Positions 22,080 to 34,590 of a DNA stretch of 64,000 nucleotides are shown here, piece by piece (positions within the stretch are counted from its first letter, which is position 1; the number at the start of each line of letters is the position of its first letter). This stretch comes from Periplaneta americana (taxonomy: Eukaryota > Arthropoda > Insecta > Blattodea > Blattidae). Under the pieces are notes generated by a model. It worked only from the letters and a program-made list of their open reading frames with translations. It did no database searches and was not told the origin of the DNA. The position numbers and the translations under genes are program-made. The DNA is taken from NCBI RefSeq assembly GCF_040183065.1, contig NC_091123.1, positions 9,232,001-9,296,000 of the forward strand. Direction: 5' to 3'.

Positions 22080-22884
22080 CCACACACGCAAAGATTTAAC
22101 TGGAGGTAACTTAAATCCACAGGCAAGTCTCCTCGTGTATGGGCGAAACGTATTAAAAGTTTTGACTTTGAGATAAGTCTCCAGACTTCTACAACTGCTT
22201 GAAATTGTTTGATTGTAGCGCTCTTCAAATTAAGCGGCAGAAAAAGTAAATATAGAAACAAACGATGCTGCGAGCATGTGGTCGAGTTTTCATTGTTAAG
22301 TTCTGCAGTTCTCTGTAGCGAAATGGCGGCAAGCTATAAGCACAGTCTAGTATATACAGTCACGAAGCTCAATACGTAGTAAATATGCATCCCTAGATAG
22401 TTGCTAACCACTAGGATAGCTACTATCGCCTCATTACAGACAATGCGAAATAGTACCTGCACAGTCTATTGTTCCTAGCACCCTCACAACTCAAGCTTCG
22501 TGACTGTATATACTAGACTGTGCTATAAGAGTTGAGATTCGAGCAACTATTCTCAAGATTTTTTTTTAAAGAAATGTATAAATATTTTTCATCTCTATGG
22601 AAAATCAAATAAGTTATAATAACACTTATAAAGCGAAACTATAGACATATCTACTATTCAAAAATAACGCTAAGGAATCGTGGACCATTGAGGAATAGTA
22701 TTTCTCGAGTGATCGCACTTCTCCTTGGGAAATCATTGACTTCACCGACCTCTTACGTTTTCTTGGTGAACTATAAGTTCAGGAGGTAAGTCTGAGCATG
22801 TACGGGCAATCATCCAATTTAGCCATACTTCCCGAAAGTAAATTTGTACAGACTTACCTTCAGGTAAGTCTTTGTGTGTATGGG
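22080..22884. mobile_element. 805-bp element with CCAYACACRCAAAGA ends, inserted in a tandem repeat
   Basis: Left end CCACACACGCAAAGATTTAA. The right end on the minus strand is CCCATACACACAAAGACTTA. Both contain a small internal 'aggtaa' inverted motif. The element splits the ~120-bp tandem repeat and itself hosts the 182-bp MITE at 22341. No transposase was recognised. Confidence 0.65.
22341..22522. mobile_element. 182-bp MITE with perfect ~28-bp inverted ends and 7-bp target duplication
   Basis: Ends CACAGTCTAGTATATACAGT, continuing 'cacgaagct', mirrored exactly at the right. CTATAAG flanks both sides (22334-22340 and 22523-22529). The CA-start ends and 7- to 8-bp duplication suggest a hAT-like origin. 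A 5'-truncated copy is at 60045. Confidence 0.9.
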
Positions 22885-23140
22885 ACCTCAAGAATACGCT
22901 TCTGTCTATATCTTCACTAGCAACGGACAATTATTACTAACAATTTCATTGGACCTGTAATGATAAAGCTACAACTTTCGGCTACACTATTAGTGGACTT
23001 TTATAACAGTACCGTATGTTTCTATGCACAGCAGATTCTACAATAATGAAACTATATCTTATGCCAACGCTGTTAATTAATTTCAATACAGTACACTTAA
23101 TATGAACACTTTCATTAATATCGAAAATTAATTAGTGCTA
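22885..23140 (+). repeat. ~120-bp tandem repeat, right part
   Basis: Resumes with 'tcactagcaacggacaa', then 'tgataaagctacaactt' and 'cacagcagattctac', continuing the array of 21781-22079. Confidence 0.65.
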
Positions 23141-24000
23141 AAAATTAAGTAGTTTTATGAGAAAATAGAATGATTATCTACATTTTTAATGGACTTACAT
23201 CACAGTATGTAAATTAGATCTTTAAGGGTGACAAAATTCCTTAGGACAGCATCTTCAGAAGGGAAGATTCGTGTTGTAGAGGAGTAGATTTTGACCACGT
23301 GAATGAAACCAGTCCTCAATATGAGAGCATCAGTCAAAATTACCAACTATTCCAAACTCGGGTTTTTCTACCTCGCAGACAGATGTCTCTAGTAGTCTCA
23401 GATAACAGTCGATACAAGAAGAAGAAGATATGAAAATCGGTACTGAAGTACTATTCGTTAAACTTGCGTGTCAGAATGAATCTGGGTTACACTGTTTGTT
23501 ATCTGGGGCTGAAGAGTTCAGGATTAACCCAGCACGCATCTAGCTGTGTTCGAGTGTGATAAATGTAGTTGTTCATTACAGATATTCAGGAGGGGAGTGA
23601 CAGGATATGGACTGTTAGTTGTGTGGTGAGTGTGTTTTAGTATGAGTCTTTATTGTGTTTATTTACACTACATCACAAGCAGCTGGTTACATGACAGTAG
23701 GAGTTTATTTGTTATTGTTATTAAAGTTAGGACAATTAGCTAAACTTGTTAACAACACATGAAAACAAAGAGACAACTCGTTCAGACATGGAGGAATACA
23801 TATAAAATGTGACTTGAACTAAGAGAAGAAAAATTCATTTTCTTCTGTTAACTCGAGTCTCTTATGGAAAGAAGGTGACAGAGGAAAGCAAAGTAAGCGA
23901 ATATGGAGGGGAAAGTGAAAGGAAGAGTTGAAAGTAGAGACAAAGGAAAAATAAATAGAAATGAAACATGAAAAAAGTATGTGTAACGGAAAGCGTTAAA
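23141..24000. other. no gene recognised
   Basis: AT-rich and purine-rich toward the end. No splice-bounded coding frame was seen. Confidence 0.4.
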
Positions 24001-24339
24001 TAAAGAACGCATGAGAAAGAAGAAATTAAAAAAATATATATTAAACTGATATATAGAGTGAAGAAAGAAACGGAACAAACAAAATTATGTGTAAAAAAGA
24101 AAAAAGAAACACACGATAAAACAATTAAAATAGGAATATGAATATAAAACAAAGAATGACACGAAAACGTTAATACAAGACGAAGGAAGTGGATATAGAT
24201 AGAAACGAAGAGAGGAGAAACAAATGAAAGTAAAATATAAACAAGAGAGAGAAGAAAGAAAGAAGAGAAAATTGAATGAAGATGATTAAAGAAGTTGAAA
24301 ATATGAATGTGAAAAATTATATAAACAAATGAAGAAGAC

Positions 24340-25130
24340 ATAAACAATCAAGAAATTAACTAAATAAATGAAGAACACATAAAGCAATAAAGAAATTAAA
24401 TAAACAAGTGAATAAGATACAAAACAATAAAGAAATTAAATATACAAGTGAATAAGGTACAAAGCAATCAAGAAATTACATAAAAAAGACAAGACAAAGA
24501 ACAATCAATACATTAAATAAAAATGAAGAACACAAAGCAACCAAGAAATTAAATAAACAAGTGAAGAATGCAAAGCAATAAAGAAATTAAATAAACAAGT
24601 GAATAAGATACAAAGCAATAAAGAAATTAAATAAACAAGTGAATAAGATACAAAACAATAAAGAAATTAAATATACAAGTGAATAAGGTACAAAGCAGTC
24701 AAGAAATTACATAAAAAAGACAAGACAAAGAACAATCAATACATTAAATAAAAATGAAGAACACAAAGCAACCAAGAAATTAAATAAACAAGTGAAGAAT
24801 GCAAAGCAATAAAGAAATTAAATAAACAAGTGAATAAGATACAAAGCAATAAAGAAATTAAATAAACAAGTGAATAAGGTACAAAGCAATAAAGCAATTA
24901 AATAAACAAGTGAATAAGATACAAAGCAATCAAGAAATTAAATCAGCAGATAAATAAAACAAAAAACATTTATGAAATTAAATAAAAAATGTACAAGACA
25001 AAAAACAATCAATAAATTTTAAAAAAATTAAGAACACAAAGCAATAAAGAATTAAATAAACAAACGAAGAATACATAAAATAATCAAGGAATGAAATAAA
25101 CTAATGATGAGGACATAAACGATCAAGGAC
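24340..25130 (+). repeat. purine-rich minisatellite, 38-40 bp unit with a 231-bp higher-order period
   Basis: The unit 'aagaaattaaataaacaagt' plus 'gaataagatacaaagcaat' repeats at 38-40-base spacing. A block beginning 'caaaacaataaagaaattaa' recurs at 24420 and 24651 with the same internal variants, giving a 231-bp higher-order period. Confidence 0.85.
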
Positions 25131-25309
25131 TTAAATTATTCTCTTCTCGTACGTTACATGTTAAAGGCTTTCTTTGGCGATGTTTCCCATAGAAAACCTT
25201 AATTTGCGACACACCAATTTCCACTTATCTGATTCTATTTTTGTACGGGACAGGTAAAATCGAACACTTACTCATTGCGAGGTAATGATGCGAGTTGGGA
25301 CTACATTTT

Positions 25310-25592
25310 AAATACCGGTATTGAATTGTTCACTAATCTGATCTGTTTTCGGTAAAGTGTTCAATATATTTTGGCTATTAAAATTCGTGTAATAAATTTC
25401 ACAATGCAAACAAATAAAAAACTATAGACGCAATGTTAACCGGAGGGCATTCACCGTTTGAAAATGTTAAAATCCTATTTCCATCATGGATCATACAGCA
25501 TTCAATTATTAAAAGAAAAATATTATGGGAACTACATTATGTTTCCGCTAGTTGTATTACTTCTCTGGTTTACCTTCACTTTTAGTAAAAGC
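25310..25592 (+). repeat. dispersed repeat, copy 2 (partner 19890)
   Basis: Same block order as 19890-20222. The 73-codon frame across its end has no recognisable domain. Confidence 0.65.
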
Positions 25593-26052
25593 GGCAGGAA
25601 AATGGAGAAAATTTATGAAGAATGGAAAGGAAATCTGAAGAAACTAATGACAGGAAAATATAACGAAATAAGTAAATAAAAAATTTAGTAATACACGAAT
25701 CAAAGAAACGAAGAAAGGGGGAAGGGAAGAAAGAAAGAAAAATTAGCTGGAACTCTATACTTGTTGGAAGAACGAAACTGTCCATTTGTGTTTGATGCGC
25801 TGTGGACGGCAGGACGCATGCGGGGCTGGGCACTCAACAAACATGCACACTCCAGGAGTCGAAGCGAAGCACCACAAACCACGCAGAGACACAACTTCAT
25901 GTGAAACACACGTACACAGGGGAAGTGATGGGATGGAATTCCTAATTAATTCCTACTATACTGTAGAGTCAATGGAGTGGAATGACGATAAAACAATCAG
26001 CTAGATAAATAAGGTAATACTTGTCGTCAATCATAAAATTAAATTAAGAATA

Positions 26053-26086
<34 letters not shown>

Positions 26087-26112
26087 CATCATCATCATCA
26101 TCATCATCATTA
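26053..26112 (+). repeat. (AAT)n-(ATC)n compound microsatellite
   Basis: AAT units followed by ATC/CAT units directly before a LINE 3' end. Confidence 0.9.
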
Positions 26113-26139
26113 TTGTGACTGTCATCACCTCCTCATACT

Positions 26140-26572
26140 CATCCTCTTTCACGTTAGCCCTGCCAAGACTCTGGAATTCGCTACCTGCTAGCATCAGGGA
26201 CTGTCGAAATAAAATTGAATTCAAACGCAAATTTACTAGGCACTTGGTCAGTAATTGATTTCTTGTAAATAGTTTCCTTAATCTATCACAAAATATTTCA
26301 ATATCCAGTAATTTCTTCACTATACAATTTTGTTATTCTGGGTTTAATTTGTAATTCAGTAAATATAAAATATTCTTTGTTTTTCTATGATAAATTATCT
26401 AGCTTTAATTAGTCAGGTAATCTTTACATACTTTGATTTTTATTGTAATTGTAATTGTAAATTTAATACTAATTGTAATTTTATTCTTCATATTATAGTT
26501 GGAATCTCCTGGTAGAGGGTCAGAGAAGGCCTGACGGCCTTATCTCTACCAGGTTAAATAAATAAATACTAA
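26140..26572 (+). mobile_element. LINE 3' end (reverse-transcriptase C-terminus plus tail)
   Basis: The frame 26151-26258 reads TLALPRLWNSLPASIRDCRN, then KIEFKRKFTRHL and a stop. This is the familiar C-terminal 'R.WNSLP..IR....FK..L..HL' segment of insect Jockey/CR1-type non-LTR elements. A ~260-base AT-rich 3' UTR follows, ending in a hairpin (aaggcctgacggcctt), 'ctaccagg' and a TAAA/TAAATA tail. The same end occurs at 36100 and 48075. The element is strongly 5' truncated. Confidence 0.8.
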
Positions 26573-26844
26573 TACTAAATACTATATAGTGCGCACATTT
26601 TATCTTTTCCCGCTCGCGGATGTAGAGCGGACGCGGCAGTGCACAGAGCAGCTGAACACACAGGTGTTGGACGCTTCACGTGCCGCCTGTTTTGTGACAG
26701 GCTCTGCCGGGGATCGAAGGCCTATCACATCAGCAAGGCTCTACCAATTGATAGCGCTATATCTCATAACTATCTATTAATCTAATAGTGCTACAGCTCT
26801 GATTTGAACCTGGGCCTTCTGCAGTTTTTACCATCATTCGTTTA

Positions 26845-27514
26845 TACAGGGTGTCAAAAAAGTTCGTTTACAACGTTTCAGGGATGATAAAGGAGGTAAA
26901 AACAAACATTTTTTTGTGTGACAAAAACCTCTGAGATTTGTCACTTCGGTGCTACGAGTTAATAAGTGGTGTAAAGAGATTATATTCACACTCTGTTACC
27001 TGAACGCAGTGATGTGAAAAAAAATGTTGTTCATAAATGTAGTTCATACTGTCTTCAGTTTAACAACTGATTTCTATGCACTGCTAACTCTCTGATAGAC
27101 TACGCTAAAAATGTCAGGAGTTTATCGAATATAATCGCTGCAGCTTCAACAATGCGAACAATCAGTTTTTCTGCCGCACGGGGTACCGTAAACCAGACAT
27201 TTCACATCCCACATGCAAAGAAGTCCATAGAGGTTAGGTCCGATCATCGAGATGGCCGTGACACTGCTAACAGCATGCGAACTTAGTTTTCTTAACAATC
27301 CATTCATTGCGCTTGTAACATGATTCTCCTTACAACGTGTTGCAGGCAAACAGAACTGACTGGCAAGTGATCTGATGGAATCCAAGCGACATAGGCCTAC
27401 CGTTTTAGGACATCCACTGAAAAATAGTATATCTGCCAGATTTTTGCCACATAAAAACGTGTTTGTTTTTACCTCATCTGTGATGTTGTAAACGAACTTT
27501 TTTGACACCCTGTA
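26845..27514 (-). mobile_element. mariner/DDE-type relic with TACAGGGTGTCAAAA ends
   Basis: Perfectly matching ends TACAGGGTGTCAAAAAAGTT, continuing 'cgtttacaac', on both sides. The 670-bp length shows large internal deletion. The minus-strand interior holds a transposase C-terminus relic. Confidence 0.9.
27060..27245 (-). pseudogene. transposase C-terminus relic (DDE-type)
   Basis: Minus-strand reading DLTSMDFFACGM, a stop, then NVWFTVPRAAEKLIVRIVEA followed by AAIIFDK. This aligns by eye with the 'SPDLTPMDFFLWG' and 'RIVEAAA' region of mariner-like transposases. Stop codons and a lost catalytic context make it non-functional. Confidence 0.65.
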
Positions 27515-27530
27515 TTTTGCGTTGCCACCT

Positions 27531-27860
27531 CCCAATTTCGGCAATGAAGCAAGCTGACATCTTCCTTCAGTCTATCTTTCCATTTCTTTCTTGGTCCTCC
27601 ATCTCTTAGGGTTTCGAAGAAATTTGCTTTGAGGACTTTCTTTGGTATTCAGTCAAAAGAAGTCGTACATGTTCAGCCCATTAGAGTCTTTCAAGTCTTA
27701 TATAAGTGAGAATATCAGAAGCTTTACACAGTTCATAAATTCATTATTATACCTTATCCTCCGTTGTTCGTTGATAGTCCTATGTATTAGCACGAATATT
27801 TTACTGAGTATTTTCCTTTCACTTCCATTAATGAGATATGAAATTTCAAATTCATTTGAC
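27531..27860 (-). pseudogene. LINE (RTE-like) C-terminal fragment
   Basis: The minus strand reads 'ELCKASDILTYIRLERL', a stop, 'WAEHVR', then after a frameshift 'KVLKANFFETLRDGGPRKKW' and 'KDRLKEDVSLL'. This is the pattern 'I..RRL.W.GHV.R......G.RPRGRPR..W.D..K.DL' found at the end of many insect LINE proteins. Frameshifts and stops show it is dead. Confidence 0.65.
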
Positions 27861-29828
27861 GTCTGATACTAAGTCATGTAAAGATATGGGTAAAAGAAAG
27901 CAAACGATGTCAATGGTAGAGAATGAAGTACTTAAGAGAAAAATAAATACAGAAATTGAAAGACCCAAAATGTATCTATGTCAGAAACAACATTTTGGAA
28001 ATTGTGCGGTACTGTTAACTTGAAGTTATGTCGTGATTTGTGGTGAAAGTCTTAATTTTAATAGAAACTTAAGAAATATTTTTAGCACTGGTTTCTGGTG
28101 ACAGAGGAATATTGTACCCAACACCTGCAGTAAGAAGGAATGTTTAAATAATTAATCAATTGCATTTTGTGGGTAGACTCGCTGGATTCTGCATATTTCG
28201 TTCAGTTCATAATAAAACATCCACAACTTACTGTTCTTGCATCACGAGTTATTACGCTACTGAAATATGACACATAGGCCTATCCTACTATTCCTTGAAA
28301 TGCTGACTACAGAAGATTCTCATAGTTTTTAACAGCGTAGCGTCTCTGTGGCGCCACCCTTCCTGCGAAAATAATTTCATTTGTTTTGTTTCACTTGTCC
28401 GAGATTTTCAGTATATCACTTTTTACAAATGTCGCACATTGACGCCTGAATAGATAATCTACTATATTCAACATGCAGTATTAAAGCGTACTCAAACGCG
28501 CTCCTAACTACATTGCTGAATATAACGGACACCCCTGTTACTCCCTATGTCAGATATACAGTAATTCACATGTTTGAGAGGAACGTCGAGTCCACTCCCA
28601 TTATAGACGAAGTGTCATTTAAAACGTCTATGATTTCTTTGAAAGCAGCGGTTTATGTGTCAACTCGACGGATAAGAACGGAATGTCAACTATTCTAAGT
28701 GTGTATTTGTTTACTAGACGGATTATAGTCTCTGTATATTTTGTTTATAAGAAGAGTTGAGGCATGCATTTGGAATCTATGATATTTTACTACGTTCATT
28801 TGTTGGTATCAAAAATCATGGCCTGCCTTATTACTATCTATCAGCTGAATAATCCAAGATCCAATGTTGCCTACGCGCACTAATTAAGTAGGCCATGACT
28901 TCTGGTCTAACAAAAGAGCATCCATACTAATATAGTATACACAGCGGTTTAATTCTTATTATAAATAAAACATACAGGCATTCTATAACGGATATGAATG
29001 GAGCGCCAATTCTAAAGTTTCTTTAACAGTGAATCAATTCTATGAATATGAATGAAGTGTCAATTGTAATATTTATGATTTCTTTGCTGGATATGAGTCA
29101 ACGCTAAGTCAATTTTAATGCATATTATTTCTGTGAAAGCGTCTGTGTATGGCTCATCCGAAGGTTATGACTGGAGTGTCAAGTTAAAGTTTATGACTAA
29201 GGTACTCCATGTGTGAACTCCATGAGCCGCCACTGTTTAACAAATTCCACTTTCCTACACGTAACAGTTTCGAAGTAATATTCAATAAAGGCAATCTATT
29301 GGCACTGAAAGTTGTCTTGTGCCATTTTACTATATTCTTTTAAATTTATATTTGGTTATAAAGTAGGTCTCTATTATTGCACAAGAGTTCAAGACTGAAC
29401 ACTAAATAATTTTACTATTTTTTGACACATTATGTCACTCTATGCCACAGTTCCGCACTTCAACATTTTCCTTAGAATACTCAGCGAAGAAAATATAGCC
29501 CTAGAGATAATCACAATTATCGAGTCTCATTCGTCTATTTCTAACTAAATTAGAGTAGTCTATAAGAATATTTAAAGTCATAGCAGTGACATTTACGGAC
29601 TGTTCTTTTCTTTAGGCTGAATAATAGTTTATATTGTGATATTTTAAATAAAATATAAAACAGCGTCATGTACTGAATAACACTACTAGTTTAACCGCCA
29701 CATAACTTTAACGTCAGCCATTTTAAAGACACAAGCACAAAGAAGATGACGGCTGGATAACCATATTTAAATGTTGTAAAATATTGCGCCAATGTATTGT
29801 TTCGACAGTAATCCAAAGAACACGTAAC

Positions 29829-29912
<84 letters not shown>

Positions 29913-30432
29913 GACGTAATATTTTATGTTTTATGTAAGAATAAAATTGACTGAAAAATTCTTAAAGTATGTAGGAACGAAAACTTGGCAGAGTCGTACT
30001 GAATTCCGTCATTCTTAGATTTAACAGCAATTTAACCGTAATGATAAGATGGCGAGACGCTTTTCATGCAAATGGCAACTTTCTGACCTATTCTAAGCTA
30101 TTTTCTTCGCAAGTTCAGCTCAGCCAGATACTGAAGGGTTCGATATAACATATTTGTTGTATATAAAAAAGACTGTAATCTTCTAACACATTATTATTAC
30201 TACGCTATTACTGTAATCTCATCTAAGTGATTCTGCATTTTCAGGACTCATTAAATTTACAATTACTATATGTTATCTGAAGAATCAGTGAATTTCAGAA
30301 AACTTTCTGAAAATTTACTCTTCTAGAGTCAAATACTAATGGAATACATCGGTTTCTATTTCAGACTATAATACGTAAATGCAATTGACTTCAGCTATGA
30401 CGAAGACAAAGTCGACATAGGAACTGGAAGGT
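27861..30432. other. no gene recognised; decayed repeats
   Basis: The motif 'gga.tgtcaa.t' with 'tatgatttcttt' recurs in degenerate form between about 28580 and 29200. (TTA)n occupies 29832-29913. Nothing else was supported downstream of the Popeye gene's stop codon. Confidence 0.4.
29832..29913 (+). repeat. (TTA)n microsatellite
   Basis: About 27 TTA/ATT units with one TAGTAT interruption. Confidence 0.95.
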
Positions 30433-30642
30433 TCAGCATTCCTTCTTATTGTAGGTGTTGAGGATTGTGGTGGGGGGTGTAATTAGAAGCGTACCCGAGT
30501 CCGGGGACATGGGGCAGGCCCCCGAGATCACGGTGTTCTGGCGCAGACTCCTGGGAGGACTCTTGTACTCTCCTGCTGACGTCAGAGACGAAGTGATGCT
30601 GGGCAGCCTAATATCCAGGTGTGAACCCTTATCAGTCACGAT
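30433..30642 (-). CDS. bves: Popeye gene exon 7 (C-terminal tail and stop)
   Basis: Acceptor 'cttgttgcag' before 30642, phase 0. Residues 264-332 start IVTDKGSHLDIRLPSITSSL, are rich in Ser, Thr and Pro, and end YNKKEC before TGA at 30433-30435. The plus-strand frame over this exon is a shadow. No canonical poly(A) signal was found within the next 200 bases. Confidence 0.85.
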   Translation of the reverse strand: MVTDKGSHLDIRLPSITSSLTSAGEYKSPPRSLRQNTVISGACPMSPDSGTLLITPPTTILNTYNKKEC

Positions 30643-30745
30643 CTGCAACAAGAGACATTACAGTGAAACCTTTGTGCTGTATTTCCATATTATACTCCAT
30701 AGATTGTTTATTAAATTTTATTTGTATAATATATTCAATTTCGGT

Positions 30746-30819
<74 letters not shown>

Positions 30820-33059
30820 ATTTAACATGGCAGACATCACAATCTGCATAGTAAATTATCTTTATTGAGTTCTAAGACGCCATCCGGTTCGCATAGTCTC
30901 GTCCATTATGACATTGAACAATAAAGAAAATTAGACCAGTGATGATCGGGCTTGCTATTTCGGGGTTGTGTTAGTACATGGGTTCGATTTCCGCTTGGGC
31001 TGATTACCTGGTTTTTCGAGGTTTTCCCGAACACTAAGGTGAATGTCAGGTAATCAGTAGCGAATCCTCGGCCTCCATCTCGCCAAACACCATCTCGTTA
31101 CCACCAATTTCATCGACGCATTGACGCCAAATAACCTAGTATTTGATACAGCGTTGTTAAATAACCAACTGAAAAAGTTAAAAGAAATTATTGAAACCTC
31201 TTACTTAGAACGTGATTTTATTTTAAAATTCTAAGCACATAATTCAGAAAGTAAATAAACATAAAACTACAAAGAAAGGTCAAGCGATAAAGGAAAAAAT
31301 AAACGGAAGGAAAATAGAAGGATAAAGAGAGGAATTAGGTAGAAATAAAGATCAAAGAATCGCGGACTGTAAAGAAGAAATAATGGAGAAAAATAACGGA
31401 AGGAAGAATGAAAAAAGAACGGCTGAAACAAAAGAAAGAAGTGAAAAGAACAAAAGAGCGGAGATGAATAGCTGGGAGGCCTTGGTCTCTGCGAGATGCT
31501 ATCTCGTCGTTAACACGGTATTACCTGCATGCGGCCCCGCCCCCCTAATGCCCCACTTTGTCACATGCAAGCGCACGATCGTTCAAGCCGCGGCACGATT
31601 ACCTGTCCGACTGATAGGCACTCAGACGCTGCTGCATTCTGTTTGCTGCACTTACGTTCAGCTGTTCAGAGGCCCACAACTTTGTGCGTTATTGTATTCA
31701 GATGTTATAAAGCCATTACTTGGGTTTTTATTCATTTATAAGTACAGGGTGTTTAATCAAAGCTGTTGGCATATCTTCTTCGAATTAAATTAAATTAAAA
31801 CAAATGCCTGCATGATGATGATACAGATGATAGAGAACTACAAAATCTTATTTTTGAGCTATATTGCTAAATACTACAGTGCCTGTGTACATATTCAGTA
31901 CACACTAAAATAAAAATATGAATTTTTGTTAGCTATGATCTATAACCTCAAAATGATACATAACATTTTTTTGTGCCTACGAACTGTGATAAAATGATAT
32001 TTTAGGTAATGCTGGTAAATAAAAAATAACATTACACTTTTTTTTCATTGTGAAAAATATTTTTATAAGTACTTCAACTGTACAGTTTATAAAAGAACAT
32101 TAATGTCTACACCTGGTTGGGCATGGATGTTATTTGGATTTTAAAAATTCGCAAAGAAAAATGTAAACGATTCTACATATAATATTAATTTCCCCGAAAC
32201 ATGGGCGTCTACTGGCGTCATATTGAGAAAATTATTTTTATTTTTATTTTATGCAATAACTAAAATTAAAAAGTAACATAGGTTGCGTGAAACGTTTGTG
32301 CTGATTGTTATTGTGTGCATGGTTCGGATTGTAAGAATATTTGAAATTTGAAATAAAATGTTGATATTTCTTTTCATATCTGTCTTACTGCACGCATTTA
32401 AATTTAACAAGGCGGAGCCTTCTCGTTAATTAGGCCTACTTCATAATCGCTTCCTCCTTCCATGAGGCCTAGACTCGAGACAACAATAATATAATAATTG
32501 ATAGTAGAAACGATTCACACATCAATATGACGCCAGTGAGTTGTTTGAAATTGTAATGAATAATAATTATGTCATAATAGAAAATTGGAGTAATTTGGAA
32601 ATGAATAACACAGTTAAGTACTTAGAATATGAGACTGTTATATTTAATTAACTATATTTCTGTCTTCATACTCCTCGCAATTAAATTTAAGATGGCGCCT
32701 TCTCGTTAACTACTTCATAATCGCTTCCTCATTCCATGAGGCCTAGTCTGCAGACAACAATGCAATTGATAATCGAAACGATTCACACATCAATATGACG
32801 CCAATGAGTTGTTTGAATTTGTAATGAATAATAAGCTATTACAGAAAATTGGATTAATTTGGACATTAATACCACGGTTAAGTAACTTAGAATTAGATTG
32901 TGTTAAAATAACTATTTCTGTTCTGGGTCCAACCTTAACAAAAGCCAAGGAAGGAAAACTCCAATTTCAAAGAGTAATGTGCCAAACTAGAATATCGCTT
33001 TCGCTGGAAGTTCTCGTTGTGCAACATCAGAGGTGAGTTTAAATCACAACAGGACGATA

Positions 33060-33095
<36 letters not shown>

Positions 33096-34504
33096 TTTTT
33101 GTTGTTGTTTAATCAACTGGCCGAAGACATGTCAGACCCTCATAAGTGATATCAAGAAGACAGCACTTATGAGGCAACTAGACCAGTAGGTAGTGGGGTA
33201 GGGTGGCCAGTTCCTTTCCCCCTCCATTGCATACATCGCCGACTAGCTACATATTACACTAGTCAGACTTCAGATTCATACAAACAATTGTTCTTTCTCT
33301 GACACATATCGTCAAGTGAGATGTACTGCTTGATAATAATAGATGTACTGTAGATATCAGCCAGAACCGGAACAACTGGATAATACGCACGGCAGACCAA
33401 TATCGATAGTCGACTCTACTCGCTGGCCACTAGTCACCGGGCCGTACCGAGCCGTATCAAACAAAATATAATCGAAATGGTGGTAGTCAAATTCGCGACT
33501 ATATTCTTAAATAATTCACTCCATTAGTCAAGTTCAAGGTTTTATGTAGTACAACGGCGGTTTTTTGAATGCATTAAAAGAAAATGAAGATGTAATAAGA
33601 TAATAAACTAGGTTATCACAAGGAAATTAACAGGAAAAAAGGTGTGTTTCACGGAATACAATTAAAATGACGGAAAGTAAATTTCCGGTTAATGTTCGCC
33701 AAAGCGTAAAGTACGTAATTATGACGGCGTTGCTGTTTTATTTCTGGCCTATAGAAAAATACCCAGCCTTTTACGAAAAAAAATTTAAGGACCATGAAAT
33801 TATTCACCGCTTTCATTATAGGCCTATTATTTTTTAACAATATTACGAATCAAAATCTGTCATATTATATAATTTTAACTACTACATGGACGAATCAAAT
33901 CAAGCTAATCTAACCAAAGCTAACCTAACCTAACCAAAGCTAACCTAACCTAACCAAAGCTAACCTAACCTAACCTAACCTAACCAAAGCTAAGCTAACC
34001 TAACCAAAACTAATCTAACCTAACCAAAGCTAATCTAACCTAACCTAAGCTAACCTAACCTAAGCTAAGCTAATCTAAGCTAACCTAACATAACATAATC
34101 TTCGTAAATGCAAGGCCTGTAACCGGAGCAAGAAGGGATCTCAATCATTTAATCTGCAAGTACACACAAAAATAAATTCAAGTAAGGATCACGCTCCCAC
34201 TGCATGAGAGGTCCGCGCATGCGCTACAGCAAAACTGTTTCTGTCCCGAGCCTCTCATCTAAGGCACTCGTCATAATTTACTCGCAATATTTACGCAAAT
34301 ACACATTGTCGCTAACAGTGGTGCTATCTCTCAATAATGTTCAGAACGAAGGAGGTAGACAGAGAGAGAAAAAATTTCTCCCGCCAACTACGCCACACAC
34401 CAACGTCATGTTCTTATGTTGGTGACATTGTGTATTTACTTAAATTTGGTGGTAAACGTAACGGCACGGTTCAAAGTGACCGTGCTAATTCTCCAGTATA
34501 GCGT

Positions 34505-34590
<86 letters not shown>

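Noticed and set aside
30455..30868. 137-codon plus-strand frame
   Set aside because: It is the antisense shadow of Popeye exon 7 extended through a microsatellite.
31440..31740. GC-richer plus-strand frame as a host exon
   Set aside because: No domain and no convincing splice sites. Third-position bias is not confined to one frame.
31744..31756. TACAGGGTGTTT as the end of a mariner-like element
   Set aside because: No matching inverted partner was found within several kilobases. A lone motif is not enough.
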